A stretch of DNA of 9,717 nt, taken from Candidatus Woesearchaeota archaeon (GTDB lineage Archaea; Nanobdellota; Nanobdellia; Woesearchaeales; GW2011-AR15). A program made the position numbers and the translations under genes. How positions within the stretch are numbered: position 1 is the stretch's first letter; each line of letters starts with the position of its first letter. The DNA is taken from positions 1 through 9,717 of the forward strand of contig JAMPXQ010000044.1 of NCBI GenBank assembly GCA_023701075.1, in the 5' to 3' direction. This document shows, piece by piece, positions 1-6,379 of the stretch. Under the pieces are notes generated by a model, which was given only the letters and a program-made list of their open reading frames with translations, was not told the origin of the DNA and did not search any database.

Positions 1-506
1 TATACAGCAGTCTTGATGCTGGGATAACCCCTCATTATCCTCCTGCATTCTTCGATATAGGTGAGGTTGTCTTTCACCTGTTTAATCACGCTGCAGACTC
101 TTCCATAGAACTCCCTCCTTATGGAATTTATCATCCTAAGTTCGACACATCTCTGTATCTTCTGCTTATATGTCCTTACCATGAAATCGATCTTTGACGA
201 GGCCCATTTCATTGCACCAAGAGATTTCTTGAGCGCGACATAGTCAAGCGTGCTCTTGATCAGTTCCTTATAGAAATCATCCATGTCATCTATGACTGGG
301 AAATGTTTTATTATCTTCCCAAGGTTGTCTTTGAGGGAATTTCCTGCTATATTCACTCTCTCTATCTCTATCTGCCTGGATTTGGATAGGTTATCCCTTG
401 CAATCACGCTGCTCCTTCCAAGGTCGACTTTCTTCTTTGCTTTGTTGAAAGCCACATCTATATAGAACTGGGCAGATTCGACCTTTTGCAGATGTTGGAA
501 GTTCAT
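1..506 (-). CDS. NOG1-family ribosome-biogenesis GTPase, N-terminal part (runs off left edge)
   Basis: This is the first 168 codons of a gene that continues beyond the left edge. The frame is open from an ATG at 506 to base 1. The N terminus begins MNFQHLQKVESAQFYIDVAF and is a charged, helical domain. It contains a stretch with FYGRVCSVIKQVKDNLTYIEE and then RIMRGYPSIKTAV, which matches the helical bundle preceding the P-loop in NOG1/Nog1p GTPases (family pattern: GR.C.VIK...L.YLE..R..L...P.I). The G1 P-loop (GFPNVGKS type) should follow directly and is outside the window, so GTP binding cannot be seen. NOG1 proteins act in large ribosomal subunit assembly, as known for the family. No Shine-Dalgarno precedes the ATG. 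A TATA box centred about 27 bases upstream suggests a leaderless transcript, so the gene may be transcribed separately from its upstream neighbour 38 bases away. The family call is fairly sure. Confidence 0.85.
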   Translation of the reverse strand, partial: MNFQHLQKVESAQFYIDVAFNKAKKKVDLGRSSVIARDNLSKSRQIEIERVNIAGNSLKDNLGKIIKHFPVIDDMDDFYKELIKSTLDYVALKKSLGAMKWASSKIDFMVRTYKQKIQRCVELRMINSIRREFYGRVCSVIKQVKDNLTYIEECRRIMRGYPSIKTAV

Positions 507-528
507 AATGTGGAGAAAACGCATTTAG

Positions 529-536
529 TATATATA
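529..536 (-). promoter_or_regulatory. TATA box for the NOG1-family gene
   Basis: The octamer TATATATA lies in the 38-base gap between the membrane-protein stop codon and the nog1 ATG. Its centre is about 27 bases upstream of the ATG, the spacing at which archaeal transcription would start at or next to the start codon. No GGTGA-like site lies between the box and the start, which fits leaderless translation. Confidence 0.55.
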
Positions 537-544
537 TTCTCTTA

Positions 545-1105
545 TCATATTATCTTGGACAAAAACTCATAAAGAGCGCTCATCAGAGGCAAATAGATAA
601 TAAGATTAGAGAAGAATTGAGATGCCTGATGTGTGAATCTCTCAAACGGGCTTATGCCAAGCAGGCCAAACCAAGGGTAAGCGATAAGGGTCCTTATAAC
701 AATCACGATGAAGAAAGTATTTGCAAACGGTACATGCATCTTGCTCAGAATTCCTGCAATTATCCCGCCGATTCCAGCAATTATTGGATTTGATAAGTAT
801 GTTGCAGAGACAAAGCTGTTCCCGACATAAGCAAAAGTCCCTACAATCCATCCGAAGAAGAACCCCGGCACAGGACCAAACATATATCCTAGCAGGATAG
901 CAGATGAAGTGAAACTCTCCGCAGAGACATTAGGGATCATCTTGCTGTATCTTACCGTCAGGAAGGCAATAGGCGCAAAGATTGCCATGAGTATCAAGGC
1001 AGCGATATATCTGAACCACATGAATGAGATGACAAGGAAAATGAGAAGCAGCATCGCCGTCTTAAGGTTCCAGAACCTCTTCAAGTCTTGCTGAAAATTG
1101 CTCAT
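545..1105 (-). CDS. Six-helix integral membrane protein, unknown role
   Basis: I do not recognise this 186-residue protein with certainty. It is very hydrophobic. A short basic N terminus is followed by about six membrane segments, near residues 15-31, 34-51, 68-92, 104-121, 127-149 and 163-183. The segments contain Gly/Pro-rich helix-packing patterns such as GYMFGPVPGFFFGWIVG and IIAGIGGIIAGIL. Size, helix number and a long Gly-rich third segment resemble substrate-binding (S) components of ECF vitamin transporters. That is only an architectural likeness, and MreD-like or other small polytopic families remain possible. No ECF ATPase or T subunit is visible nearby. The ATG at 1105 has no Shine-Dalgarno, but a TATA box about 30 bases upstream supports this start and a leaderless mRNA. 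The gene lies immediately upstream of nog1 on the same strand, with a 38-base gap holding a separate promoter. Confidence 0.75.
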   Translation of the reverse strand: MSNFQQDLKRFWNLKTAMLLLIFLVISFMWFRYIAALILMAIFAPIAFLTVRYSKMIPNVSAESFTSSAILLGYMFGPVPGFFFGWIVGTFAYVGNSFVSATYLSNPIIAGIGGIIAGILSKMHVPFANTFFIVIVIRTLIAYPWFGLLGISPFERFTHQASQFFSNLIIYLPLMSALYEFLSKII

Positions 1106-1130
1106 TAAAAAGAGAAGTTATTTTCCCTCA

Positions 1131-1138
1131 TTTTTAAA
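1131..1138 (-). promoter_or_regulatory. TATA box for the six-helix membrane protein
   Basis: On the minus strand the element reads TTTAAAAA, centred about 30 bases before the ATG at 1105. The bases between it and the ATG contain no Shine-Dalgarno, which points to a leaderless or nearly leaderless transcript. Confidence 0.45.
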
Positions 1139-1270
1139 GATTGCTGTTCTGCAGGCGCTGTCCTAACTCCGACATTGTTTAATAAGCAGCGATTGTTTCA
1201 AAAGCAGGATTGTTACAAATAATCTTATCAGGCACGAAAACAATGGCTTTTTAGGAAATGAAACATACTT

Positions 1271-1292
1271 ATTATCCATAAATTATCCATAA
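1271..1292. repeat. Perfect 11-bp tandem repeat
   Basis: Two adjacent identical copies of ATTATCCATAA occupy 1271-1281 and 1282-1292. The 11-bp period is close to one helical turn, so a protein could bind both copies on the same DNA face. The repeat lies about 110 bases upstream of the transketolase TATA box. It may be an operator or a simple duplication; the sequence alone does not decide. Confidence 0.6.
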
Positions 1293-1352
1293 CAAGCCTT
1301 CTTTCTAGTCTTTATCAGATTATTCTTTAAGAAAAACTGCATATCGCTGCCA

Positions 1353-1369
1353 GACGTACGGGCAACGTC
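1353..1369. repeat. Short inverted repeat upstream of the transketolase promoter
   Basis: GACGT at 1353-1357 and ACGTC at 1365-1369 form perfect 5-bp arms around a 7-base spacer. The element ends 12 bases before the putative TATA box of the transketolase operon. That position would suit an activator or repressor site, but arms this short can also occur by chance. Confidence 0.35.
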
Positions 1370-1381
1370 CATCACCATACT

Positions 1382-1389
1382 TTTTTAAA
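1382..1389 (+). promoter_or_regulatory. Candidate TATA box for the transketolase operon
   Basis: TTTTTAAA is centred about 37 bases upstream of the ATG at 1423. This predicts a start of transcription near 1410 and a leader of roughly a dozen bases that just includes the Shine-Dalgarno. A second AT-rich element, AAATATAT at about 1394-1401, is also possible and would give a leaderless transcript instead. Confidence 0.45.
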
Positions 1390-1411
1390 GAGAAAATATA
1401 TCATGAATGAA

Positions 1412-1418
1412 AGGTGAT
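1412..1418 (+). promoter_or_regulatory. Shine-Dalgarno site that decides the transketolase N-subunit start
   Basis: AGGTGAT complements the archaeal 16S rRNA 3' end and sits 4 bases before the ATG at 1423. An in-frame GTG at 1414 lies inside this site, so it is unlikely to be the start codon even though it would extend the reading frame by three codons. Confidence 0.65.
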
Positions 1419-1422
1419 ACCT

Positions 1423-2229
1423 ATGGATGATTCACAACAAAAAAAACATGCAAAAAACATCAGGATAAATATCATAAAAATGCTCACAAAATCTAAGAGC
1501 GGCCACACTGGCGGGAGCCTGGGGATGGCAGATGTATTCACATCGCTCTATTTCCATGCACTTGATGCAAATTATTATACTGAGAACCCTGACAGGGATA
1601 GGTTCATACTATCAAATGGGCATATCTGCCCAGTGTGGTATGCGACGCTTGCAGAGAAAGGACTGATTAAGGAAGAAGAGCTGCTGACACTTAGGCAAAT
1701 CAATTCAAGGCTGCAGGGGCATCCTGTGAACCATGACCTGAAGTGGGCTGAACTCCCTACAGGATCCTTAGGGCAGGGAGTATGCGCTGCGACAGGCCTT
1801 GCACTAGGGTACAAGCTGGATGGCAAAAAATCCAGGGTGTATGTAGGACTAGGTGACGGCGAAATGCAGGAAGGGAGTGTCTGGGAAGCACTCATGTTTG
1901 CAGCCCAGAAGAGACTTGATAACCTCACTGCTTTTGTAGACAGAAATTTTGTCCAGCAGGCAGGGAACACTGAAGATATGATAGGCCTTGAGCCGCTGAA
2001 AGACAAGATCAAGGCATTCGGATGGAATGTGATTGAAGCAGACGGCCATGATTTTGAAAAGATAAACAAGGCGTTTGATGACGCAAAAAAAATCAAAGAA
2101 AAGCCAACATTCATAATATTTCGGACACATATTGGACAAGGAGTATCGTTTGTCCTGGATAATTACAAGTGGCATGGCGTAGCTCCCAGCGAAGAGCAGG
2201 CAGCTGCAGCAATCAAGGAGCTGATGTGA
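1423..2229 (+). CDS. Transketolase, N-terminal (ThDP pyrophosphate-binding) subunit
   Basis: This 268-residue protein is the N-terminal half of a split transketolase, which transfers two-carbon ketol units between sugar phosphates in the non-oxidative pentose phosphate pathway. It acts in the cytosol together with the C-terminal subunit encoded next to it. The family landmarks appear in order: SGHTGGSLG (His28), DRFILSNGH (His67), LQGHP (His100), GSLGQG at 114-119, the ThDP/metal motif GDGEMQEGSVWEA starting at Gly144 with the matching Asn175 in VDRNFVQQAG, and the closing GQGVSF...KWHG (His251). The length is normal for archaeal N subunits of about 270 residues. The start chosen is the ATG at 1423, supported by AGGTGAT just upstream. 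The stop codon lies within bases of the next gene's start, so the two subunits should be made in equal amounts by coupled translation. 1-Deoxyxylulose-5-phosphate synthase is excluded by the transketolase-specific GSLGQG and KWHG motifs. Confidence 0.95.
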   Translation: MDDSQQKKHAKNIRINIIKMLTKSKSGHTGGSLGMADVFTSLYFHALDANYYTENPDRDRFILSNGHICPVWYATLAEKGLIKEEELLTLRQINSRLQGHPVNHDLKWAELPTGSLGQGVCAATGLALGYKLDGKKSRVYVGLGDGEMQEGSVWEALMFAAQKRLDNLTAFVDRNFVQQAGNTEDMIGLEPLKDKIKAFGWNVIEADGHDFEKINKAFDDAKKIKEKPTFIIFRTHIGQGVSFVLDNYKWHGVAPSEEQAAAAIKELM

Positions 2230-2231
2230 AG

Positions 2232-3146
2232 ATGGAAGCGACAAGAGACGGATTTGGGAAAGCGATCGTAGAGCTTGCCAAGAAAGATAAGAACATTATA
2301 GCTCTTTCAGCCAGTGTCGGAGACTCAACAAGGGCGGAGAAAGTCAAAGCAATACTTCCGCAGCAATATGTAGAATGCGGAATTGCAGAACAGAACATGA
2401 TCGGCGTATCCGCAGGGCTTGCACTTGCAGGGAAAATACCTTTCCCTAGCTCATTTTGCTCATTCCTTCCAGGAAGGTGCTATGATCAGATAAGGCAGTC
2501 GGTTTGCTATGCTAACCTCAATGTGAAACTTGTGGCGACACATGCCGGACTCACTGTAGGGATGGACGGAGCCACACACCAGATGATGGAAGATCTGGCA
2601 ATGATGAGGGCGCTTCCAAATATGACAATCATAGTCCCTGCGGACTCTCTTGAAGCTGAAAAAGCGACTCTTGCTGCAGCAAGCTTCAAAGGACCTATCT
2701 ATATGAGGCTTGGAAGAGAAGAGACACCGATATTTACAGACGGAAAATTCCAGATAGGTAAATCAAACACTTTGAGAGAAGGCAAAGATGCGACAATAAT
2801 CGCATGCGGGCTCATGGTCCATTACTCACTTCTGGCTGCTGATGAACTAAAAAAAGAGGGCATCGATGTTAGGGTAATCAATATGCATACTATCAAGCCT
2901 ATTGATAAAGACGCTATAATTAAGGCAGCTAAAGAGACAAGAGCAATCGTGACGGCTGAAGAGCACCAGATTACTGGCGGGCTAGGCGGAGCTGTCGCTG
3001 AAGTGCTGAGCGAGAACAATCCGGCAAAGATGAGACGCGTAGGGATGCAGGACAGGTTTGGAGAGAGCGGGAAACCTATAGACCTCCTTAAGAAATATGG
3101 CCTGACGCAGAAAGAGATAATGGAAGCTGTAAAAAGCTTGCTGTGA
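2232..3146 (+). CDS. Transketolase, C-terminal (pyrimidine-binding) subunit
   Basis: This 304-residue protein is the partner of the upstream N-terminal subunit. It shows the catalytic glutamate in GIAEQNM (Glu53), the aromatic cofactor-ring region FPSSFCSFLPGR (71-82), VATHAGLTVGMDGATHQ with His104 and His116, the LPNMTIIVPAD segment, and a C-terminal domain with EEHQITGGLGGAVAEVL (243-259). The length is normal for the family. The ATG at 2232 lies 2 bases after the N-subunit stop, with GGAG at 2217-2220 as ribosome site. A GTG at 2226, in frame and overlapping that stop as GTGA, sits at a better distance from GGAG and is a real alternative that would add two residues. One oddity is in the segment usually reading DAD before the S.ST motif. 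Here it is SAS at residues 26-28, so two usually conserved aspartates are absent. A poly-T run follows the stop. Confidence 0.95.
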   Translation: MEATRDGFGKAIVELAKKDKNIIALSASVGDSTRAEKVKAILPQQYVECGIAEQNMIGVSAGLALAGKIPFPSSFCSFLPGRCYDQIRQSVCYANLNVKLVATHAGLTVGMDGATHQMMEDLAMMRALPNMTIIVPADSLEAEKATLAAASFKGPIYMRLGREETPIFTDGKFQIGKSNTLREGKDATIIACGLMVHYSLLAADELKKEGIDVRVINMHTIKPIDKDAIIKAAKETRAIVTAEEHQITGGLGGAVAEVLSENNPAKMRRVGMQDRFGESGKPIDLLKKYGLTQKEIMEAVKSLL

Positions 3147-3154
3147 TTTTTTTT
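3147..3154 (+). terminator. Poly-T terminator after the transketolase operon
   Basis: Eight consecutive T residues directly follow the stop codon, and a second TTTT comes two bases later. Archaeal RNA polymerase terminates at such runs without needing a stem. The following gene has its own TATA box, which agrees with an operon boundary here. Confidence 0.6.
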
Positions 3155-3221
3155 AATTTTAGCAATCTTAACTAGTTTCTTGAGTTGTATCTAACGATGA
3201 AAAACAATGCCGTTCAAAACA

Positions 3222-3229
3222 TATATAAA
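3222..3229 (+). promoter_or_regulatory. TATA box for the sequon-rich surface protein
   Basis: TATATAAA is a near-ideal archaeal TATA box centred 27-28 bases upstream of the ATG at 3253. The bases between contain no GGTGA-like site, so the mRNA is predicted to be leaderless. Confidence 0.65.
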
Positions 3230-3252
3230 ACCAAGCCCCATATCTTTCCAAT

Positions 3253-4479
3253 ATGAAAAGAGGGGTCTCTCAGATAGATTGGATAATAAGCCTAGCCATC
3301 TTCCTCCTCTGGATGTCCTGGTTCTTCATCTTTGTAAAACCGCAGTTTGATTTCAATGCCAACAAGAATTCTGTCATGATACCCTTAAAGAGCAGGTTCA
3401 TAGATGAATTCACCTTAGAGCTGCACAGATATCCTATATTCATAGATTCAAACACCACCGGAAAGCTTGTCCCTATAATCACTAGGTTCAATTCAAATGG
3501 TACAGACCTACGGCTTGGGTATGATTATATATTCTGGAGAGGGAACCTTATCTTCCTTGCTAACCTAACGGACAATACGACAGCATTCTGGGCAATTGAA
3601 GGCACTGAGTACAGCCAGAACTATAGCTATAGCGGCCTGGAGATTGAAGAGAGGGAATTCTCAACGACAAATTTTTCTGTCAGGTTCGACAAAGGACTTG
3701 TAGAGACTGTCAGGTACAAGGAAAAAGGCATGTTTGAAGAAGCGGAATATCAAATCAATGGCGTAGATATTGTACCTTCTAATCATACTATAGAGGATTA
3801 TGGTTTCATGGGAATATATACTTCAAAATATGGGAATTTCAATATCACTTCCATGGTATTCTCTTCCAACAGCGCCATTTATAGTTTCCTCAATTATAAT
3901 GAGGATTATGATCTAGTAATAGATATGGGCCTAGAGGAGTTTGAGCATTATTATTCTGATAATCTCTTATTTGGAGATTTCAATTTCACTGAGGAACGGC
4001 AGCAGGTTAACTTCACTGCAACACAGGTCACATTATATGGTAAAAATGCATTCTCAATGTATTTTGATGGCAATGTCACTTTCAACTGCACCTATTTCAA
4101 TGAAAGCATTGAACTTACAATCACAATCCCTGTCAGGAGAGAATATGAATACGACTTCATCATGCATGATGGAGACTATGAAGATGCCGGCAGAAGGAAC
4201 TATGATGTAAGATATGGCGCTTATGAAAGATTAGAAGGCATCTATCTAGATAACATCACAACAAATTACACCCATTACAAAGAGAAATGGGGGATTGACG
4301 CAAGCTTCAACATCAATGTATATGAGAACTCTTCAGCATATAAGTATCTATATGACCCGATCATAGAGATAGGGGATGCCCCAGGAAAGATAGGGGTATA
4401 TGCAGAGACAAAAGACTTATATTCCCTTGACCTTGAAGGAGAATACAGCCCTATGACGGTGAGTTTCAAAGTATGGTAA
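3253..4479 (+). CDS. Exported, membrane-anchored protein with class III signal and many N-glycosylation sequons
   Basis: The function of this 408-residue protein is unknown. It begins MKRGVSQIDWIISLAIFLLW: a short basic start ending in KRG, then a hydrophobic helix to about residue 28. This resembles archaeal class III (prepilin-peptidase) signals, with an acidic residue (Asp9) at position +5 if cleavage follows Gly4. The rest (30-408) is predicted extracellular, beta-rich and Tyr/Asn-rich. It contains 16 N-X-S/T sequons (for example NTT, NGT, NFS, NCT, NYT, NSS), suggesting heavy N-glycosylation. It has only one cysteine, near residue 280, so no internal disulfide is likely. It is expressed from its own TATA box, probably leaderless, and overlaps the next gene by seven bases, so the two products probably act together at the cell surface. 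Related small proteins are common in DPANN genomes, from general recollection. A minor pilin or surface-appendage role is an inference. Confidence 0.8.
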   Translation: MKRGVSQIDWIISLAIFLLWMSWFFIFVKPQFDFNANKNSVMIPLKSRFIDEFTLELHRYPIFIDSNTTGKLVPIITRFNSNGTDLRLGYDYIFWRGNLIFLANLTDNTTAFWAIEGTEYSQNYSYSGLEIEEREFSTTNFSVRFDKGLVETVRYKEKGMFEEAEYQINGVDIVPSNHTIEDYGFMGIYTSKYGNFNITSMVFSSNSAIYSFLNYNEDYDLVIDMGLEEFEHYYSDNLLFGDFNFTEERQQVNFTATQVTLYGKNAFSMYFDGNVTFNCTYFNESIELTITIPVRREYEYDFIMHDGDYEDAGRRNYDVRYGAYERLEGIYLDNITTNYTHYKEKWGIDASFNINVYENSSAYKYLYDPIIEIGDAPGKIGVYAETKDLYSLDLEGEYSPMTVSFKVW

Positions 4480-4856
4480 AAAATGCATACATGAAGACAA
4501 TCGAGATATTGCTTGTCATTGTCATAAGCACAATCTTCATCTTTGCTATAATGCCCAGTGAAAGCAGCGAGGATTTCTTGAACAAAGAATATCTATCCAA
4601 CCTTGAGAAAGATGATCAATTCAGGGATTTCGCTTCTGTAAACACAGGCTGTTATAATTCTTCAATTGCAAATATTGCTACAAGATCCATAGAGAGATAT
4701 CTTCCGCCTGAATATGGATATATCCTCTGTGTCGGAGAGAAGACAGAACCCCCTGATAAAGACCGGATGTTCGTCGATTCATTAGTGGTTGTCGGAAACT
4801 ATACCAAACTAAACAGGAAGATTGTGTGGCTGTATTATTGGCCTAACCAAATCTAG
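4473..4856 (+). CDS. Small membrane-anchored protein with pilin-like N terminus
   Basis: This 127-residue protein has unknown function. Its N terminus, MVKNAYMKTIEILLVIVIST, has one hydrophobic helix (about 12-27) preceded by Lys8 and Glu11, the arrangement seen in type IV pilin-like proteins where a conserved Glu sits at +5 of the mature chain. No Gly or Ala immediately precedes the predicted cleavage point, so processing is uncertain. An in-frame ATG at 4491 would start the chain directly at MKTIE. The exported part has two cysteines (Cys60, Cys86) that could form a disulfide, two sequons (NSS, NYT), and ends WLYYWPNQI. The ATG at 4473 overlaps the stop of the large surface protein and has GGTGAG at 4458-4463 as ribosome site, which supports this start and tight translational coupling. 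The most likely reading is a partner subunit of the upstream protein. Confidence 0.75.
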   Translation: MVKNAYMKTIEILLVIVISTIFIFAIMPSESSEDFLNKEYLSNLEKDDQFRDFASVNTGCYNSSIANIATRSIERYLPPEYGYILCVGEKTEPPDKDRMFVDSLVVVGNYTKLNRKIVWLYYWPNQI

Positions 4857-4884
4857 TGCGGTAGTTTTACTTGCCATACCCTGA

Positions 4885-4890
4885 TTTTTT
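4885..4890 (+). terminator. Short T-run terminator after the surface-protein pair
   Basis: Six T residues lie 29 bases after the stop codon and before the TATA box of the next gene. The run is short for a terminator, but its position between two transcription units fits. Confidence 0.35.
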
Positions 4891-4909
4891 AGAAAAGCAA
4901 TTGATAAGA

Positions 4910-4917
4910 TTTATATA
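4910..4917 (+). promoter_or_regulatory. TATA box for the MgtC/DUF4010 operon
   Basis: TTTATATA matches the archaeal box A consensus and is centred about 26 bases upstream of the ATG at 4940. Transcription should begin at the start codon itself. No Shine-Dalgarno is present in the gap, so this mRNA is predicted to be leaderless. Confidence 0.7.
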
Positions 4918-4939
4918 GTAAATAGCCTAGAAACAAGAT

Positions 4940-6190
4940 ATGGTTTTTGCTGAGAATCCTCTTCTCTTAGATTTCTATAGATTCATGCTGTCAATCTGCT
5001 TAGGCGCGTTAATAGGACTAGAGAGAGAAAAAAGCCATAGCAAGCATAAAGGAGCTGATTTTGCAGGTGTCAGGACGTTCATTTTCTACTCTCTTTTTGG
5101 GTCACTTGCAGCCTACCTCTCAAGCATATATTATTCATGGATAATCGCTGTGGCATTGGTATGCTTCATACTCCTGATAATAGCTGCATACATCCTTAGC
5201 ACAATCATAAGCAAGCATGCAGGGATGACGACAGAACTTAGCGGAGTCATCGCATTCATAATAGGTGCCTTGGTCTTCACGACACAGCCTGAGATACCGA
5301 TTGCACTGGCAATCCTAGTCACTGTAGTTTTGTCACTCAAGAAGCCTCTCCATCATTTTGCACATCATATAAAACAGATGGAGTTCTATGATACAATAAA
5401 ATTCATCCTCATCGCATTTGTCATACTGCCACTGCTAAAACCTATAAAACCTTTCGGACCGTATGAGTCGATATATCTATATGAGATCTGGCTCATGGTA
5501 GTCTTTGTCTCAAGCCTCAGCTATGTAGCATATATCCTTATGAACCTATATGGCTCAAGCAAGGGGATATTCATAACCGGCCTTTTAGGAGGAGCCCTTT
5601 CAAGCACTGCCACAGTCACCAGCCTTGCAAACAAGTCAAAAGAGAGCAATGATAATTCTACACTGGTTGCGGCTGCTGGCATAGCCTGCGCTACAATGTT
5701 CTTAAGGGTCCTAATTGTGACATCAATCTTGAGGTTCAACCTCATCGAGATGCTCGCTTTCCCATTATTACTCTTGACATTGGTAGGATTCATAACCGTA
5801 TCAATAATATGGAAAAAGCATTCGCATACAGAAGCTAAAGTGGATTTCAAGTCTCCACTTATGCTAGGCCCTGCCTTGAAATTCGGCATTTTCTATGCAT
5901 TCATATTGTTCCTATCAAGCTTCATGAATGCACATTACGGCTCCAAAGGAATATTTTTAGCCGCATTGATATCAGGATTTGCAGATGTCGATGCAATGAC
6001 ATTATTCATCGTGAGGAATCCTATCGCAATCGATGTGAGCGTGACTGCCATAATCATCGCTGCAATAACCAATACATTCATAAAGATAGTGATAGCAAAG
6101 TCTTTTGGTGCAAAGGATTTTGCAAACGGTATGCTAAAGATCCTGGTTCCGATAATCGGTGTCGGCCTCATATTCATATTTATTGGGTGA
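4940..6190 (+). CDS. MgtC/SapB family membrane protein with DUF4010 domain
   Basis: This 416-residue polytopic membrane protein has about eleven or twelve hydrophobic segments. The N-terminal part (about 10-135) carries the MgtC/SapB signature: GALIGLEREKS at 22-32 followed by AGVRTF at 42-47. The C-terminal part (about 150-416) is DUF4010, seen in GLLGGALSSTATVTSLA (214-230) and SGFADVDAMT (345-354). The two-domain length agrees with the usual form of this family. Bacterial MgtC regulates P-type ATPases and helps survival in low magnesium; the role of the MgtC-DUF4010 form is not established, so ion transport is only a guess. A histidine cluster (LHHFAHH, 137-143) lies in a loop between the domains. 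The gene leads a likely operon: the zinc-ribbon gene starts 4 bases after its stop and the GalT-family gene follows. A strong TATA box makes its own start leaderless. Confidence 0.88.
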   Translation: MVFAENPLLLDFYRFMLSICLGALIGLEREKSHSKHKGADFAGVRTFIFYSLFGSLAAYLSSIYYSWIIAVALVCFILLIIAAYILSTIISKHAGMTTELSGVIAFIIGALVFTTQPEIPIALAILVTVVLSLKKPLHHFAHHIKQMEFYDTIKFILIAFVILPLLKPIKPFGPYESIYLYEIWLMVVFVSSLSYVAYILMNLYGSSKGIFITGLLGGALSSTATVTSLANKSKESNDNSTLVAAAGIACATMFLRVLIVTSILRFNLIEMLAFPLLLLTLVGFITVSIIWKKHSHTEAKVDFKSPLMLGPALKFGIFYAFILFLSSFMNAHYGSKGIFLAALISGFADVDAMTLFIVRNPIAIDVSVTAIIIAAITNTFIKIVIAKSFGAKDFANGMLKILVPIIGVGLIFIFIG

Positions 6191-6194
6191 TAAA

Positions 6195-6350
6195 ATGGAC
6201 AAGATAAGATACAAATGCATGAAATGCAAATACGCATTCACTAGGAAAAATGACCTACCTGTGACAAAGTGCCCTTACTGCGGAAAGGAATCTGTGGAAG
6301 AGCAAAAAGGCATGGATGCTTCAAAGATCCTTGATGAATCCAGCTATTAG
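6195..6350 (+). CDS. Small zinc-ribbon protein
   Basis: This 51-residue protein is essentially one zinc ribbon: Cys8-x2-Cys11 and Cys26-x2-Cys29, the second within KCPYCGKES, followed by an acidic tail. It is too short for anything beyond metal binding plus protein or nucleic-acid contact. The start of the ribbon (IRYKCMKCKYAF) is reminiscent of archaeal RNA polymerase subunit P (Rpb12), but the basic C-terminal end typical of that subunit is absent, so I call it a generic zinc ribbon. The ATG at 6195 comes 4 bases after the MgtC/DUF4010 stop. GGTGAT (6186-6191) overlaps that stop and serves as ribosome site, which supports this start over an in-frame ATG 36 bases upstream inside the preceding gene. 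It should be co-transcribed with both neighbours. Confidence 0.75.
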   Translation: MDKIRYKCMKCKYAFTRKNDLPVTKCPYCGKESVEEQKGMDASKILDESSY

Positions 6351-6363
6351 ATAATTAAAAAAG

Positions 6364-6369
6364 AGGTGA
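6364..6369 (+). promoter_or_regulatory. Shine-Dalgarno that supports a TTG start for the GalT-family gene
   Basis: AGGTGA lies 10 bases before the TTG at 6380. No ATG or GTG in the correct frame exists between the upstream in-frame stop near 6356 and the conserved N terminus, so this site together with the family alignment fixes TTG as the start. Confidence 0.65.
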
Positions 6370-6379
6370 GAATAGCTTT

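Larger units (their letters stand above)
1106..1422. other. Divergent intergenic region between the membrane protein and transketolase genes
   Basis: This 317-base stretch has no convincing gene in either strand. It carries a TATA box for the leftward gene near its left end and one or two TATA-like elements plus a Shine-Dalgarno for the rightward transketolase gene near its right end. In between are an 11-bp perfect tandem repeat (1271-1292) and a 5-bp-armed inverted repeat (1353-1369). The remaining roughly 130 bases at 1140-1270 are AT-rich, and I see no tRNA fold or other RNA signature in them. Confidence 0.7.

Noticed and set aside
283..465. Plus-strand 60-codon open frame at the left edge
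   Set aside because: It is antisense to the well-conserved NOG1 N-terminal domain; the apparent hydrophobic stretch mirrors the charged helices of NOG1.
1575..2114. Long minus-strand open frame (179 codons) opposite the transketolase N subunit
   Set aside because: The plus strand encodes a clear transketolase with all motifs. The antisense frame is Ser/Pro-rich low-complexity sequence with no family likeness and no promoter or ribosome site.
1849..2244. Second minus-strand open frame opposite the transketolase genes
   Set aside because: It lies antisense to conserved coding sequence, and its composition (many Cys, Phe, Leu) is typical of a shadow frame.
1423..3146. Idea that the two transketolase genes are one gene broken by a frameshift
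   Set aside because: Archaeal transketolases are normally encoded as two separate subunits. Each half here is full length with its own ribosome site, and the stop/start overlap is typical of translational coupling.
4473..4479. Idea that the small pilin-like gene is a frameshifted tail of the large surface protein
   Set aside because: The small protein begins with its own membrane helix and has GGTGAG upstream, so it is an independent coupled gene.
5521..5889. Minus-strand open frame opposite the DUF4010 domain
   Set aside because: The plus strand carries the DUF4010 signature motifs here; the antisense frame has none and no start signals.
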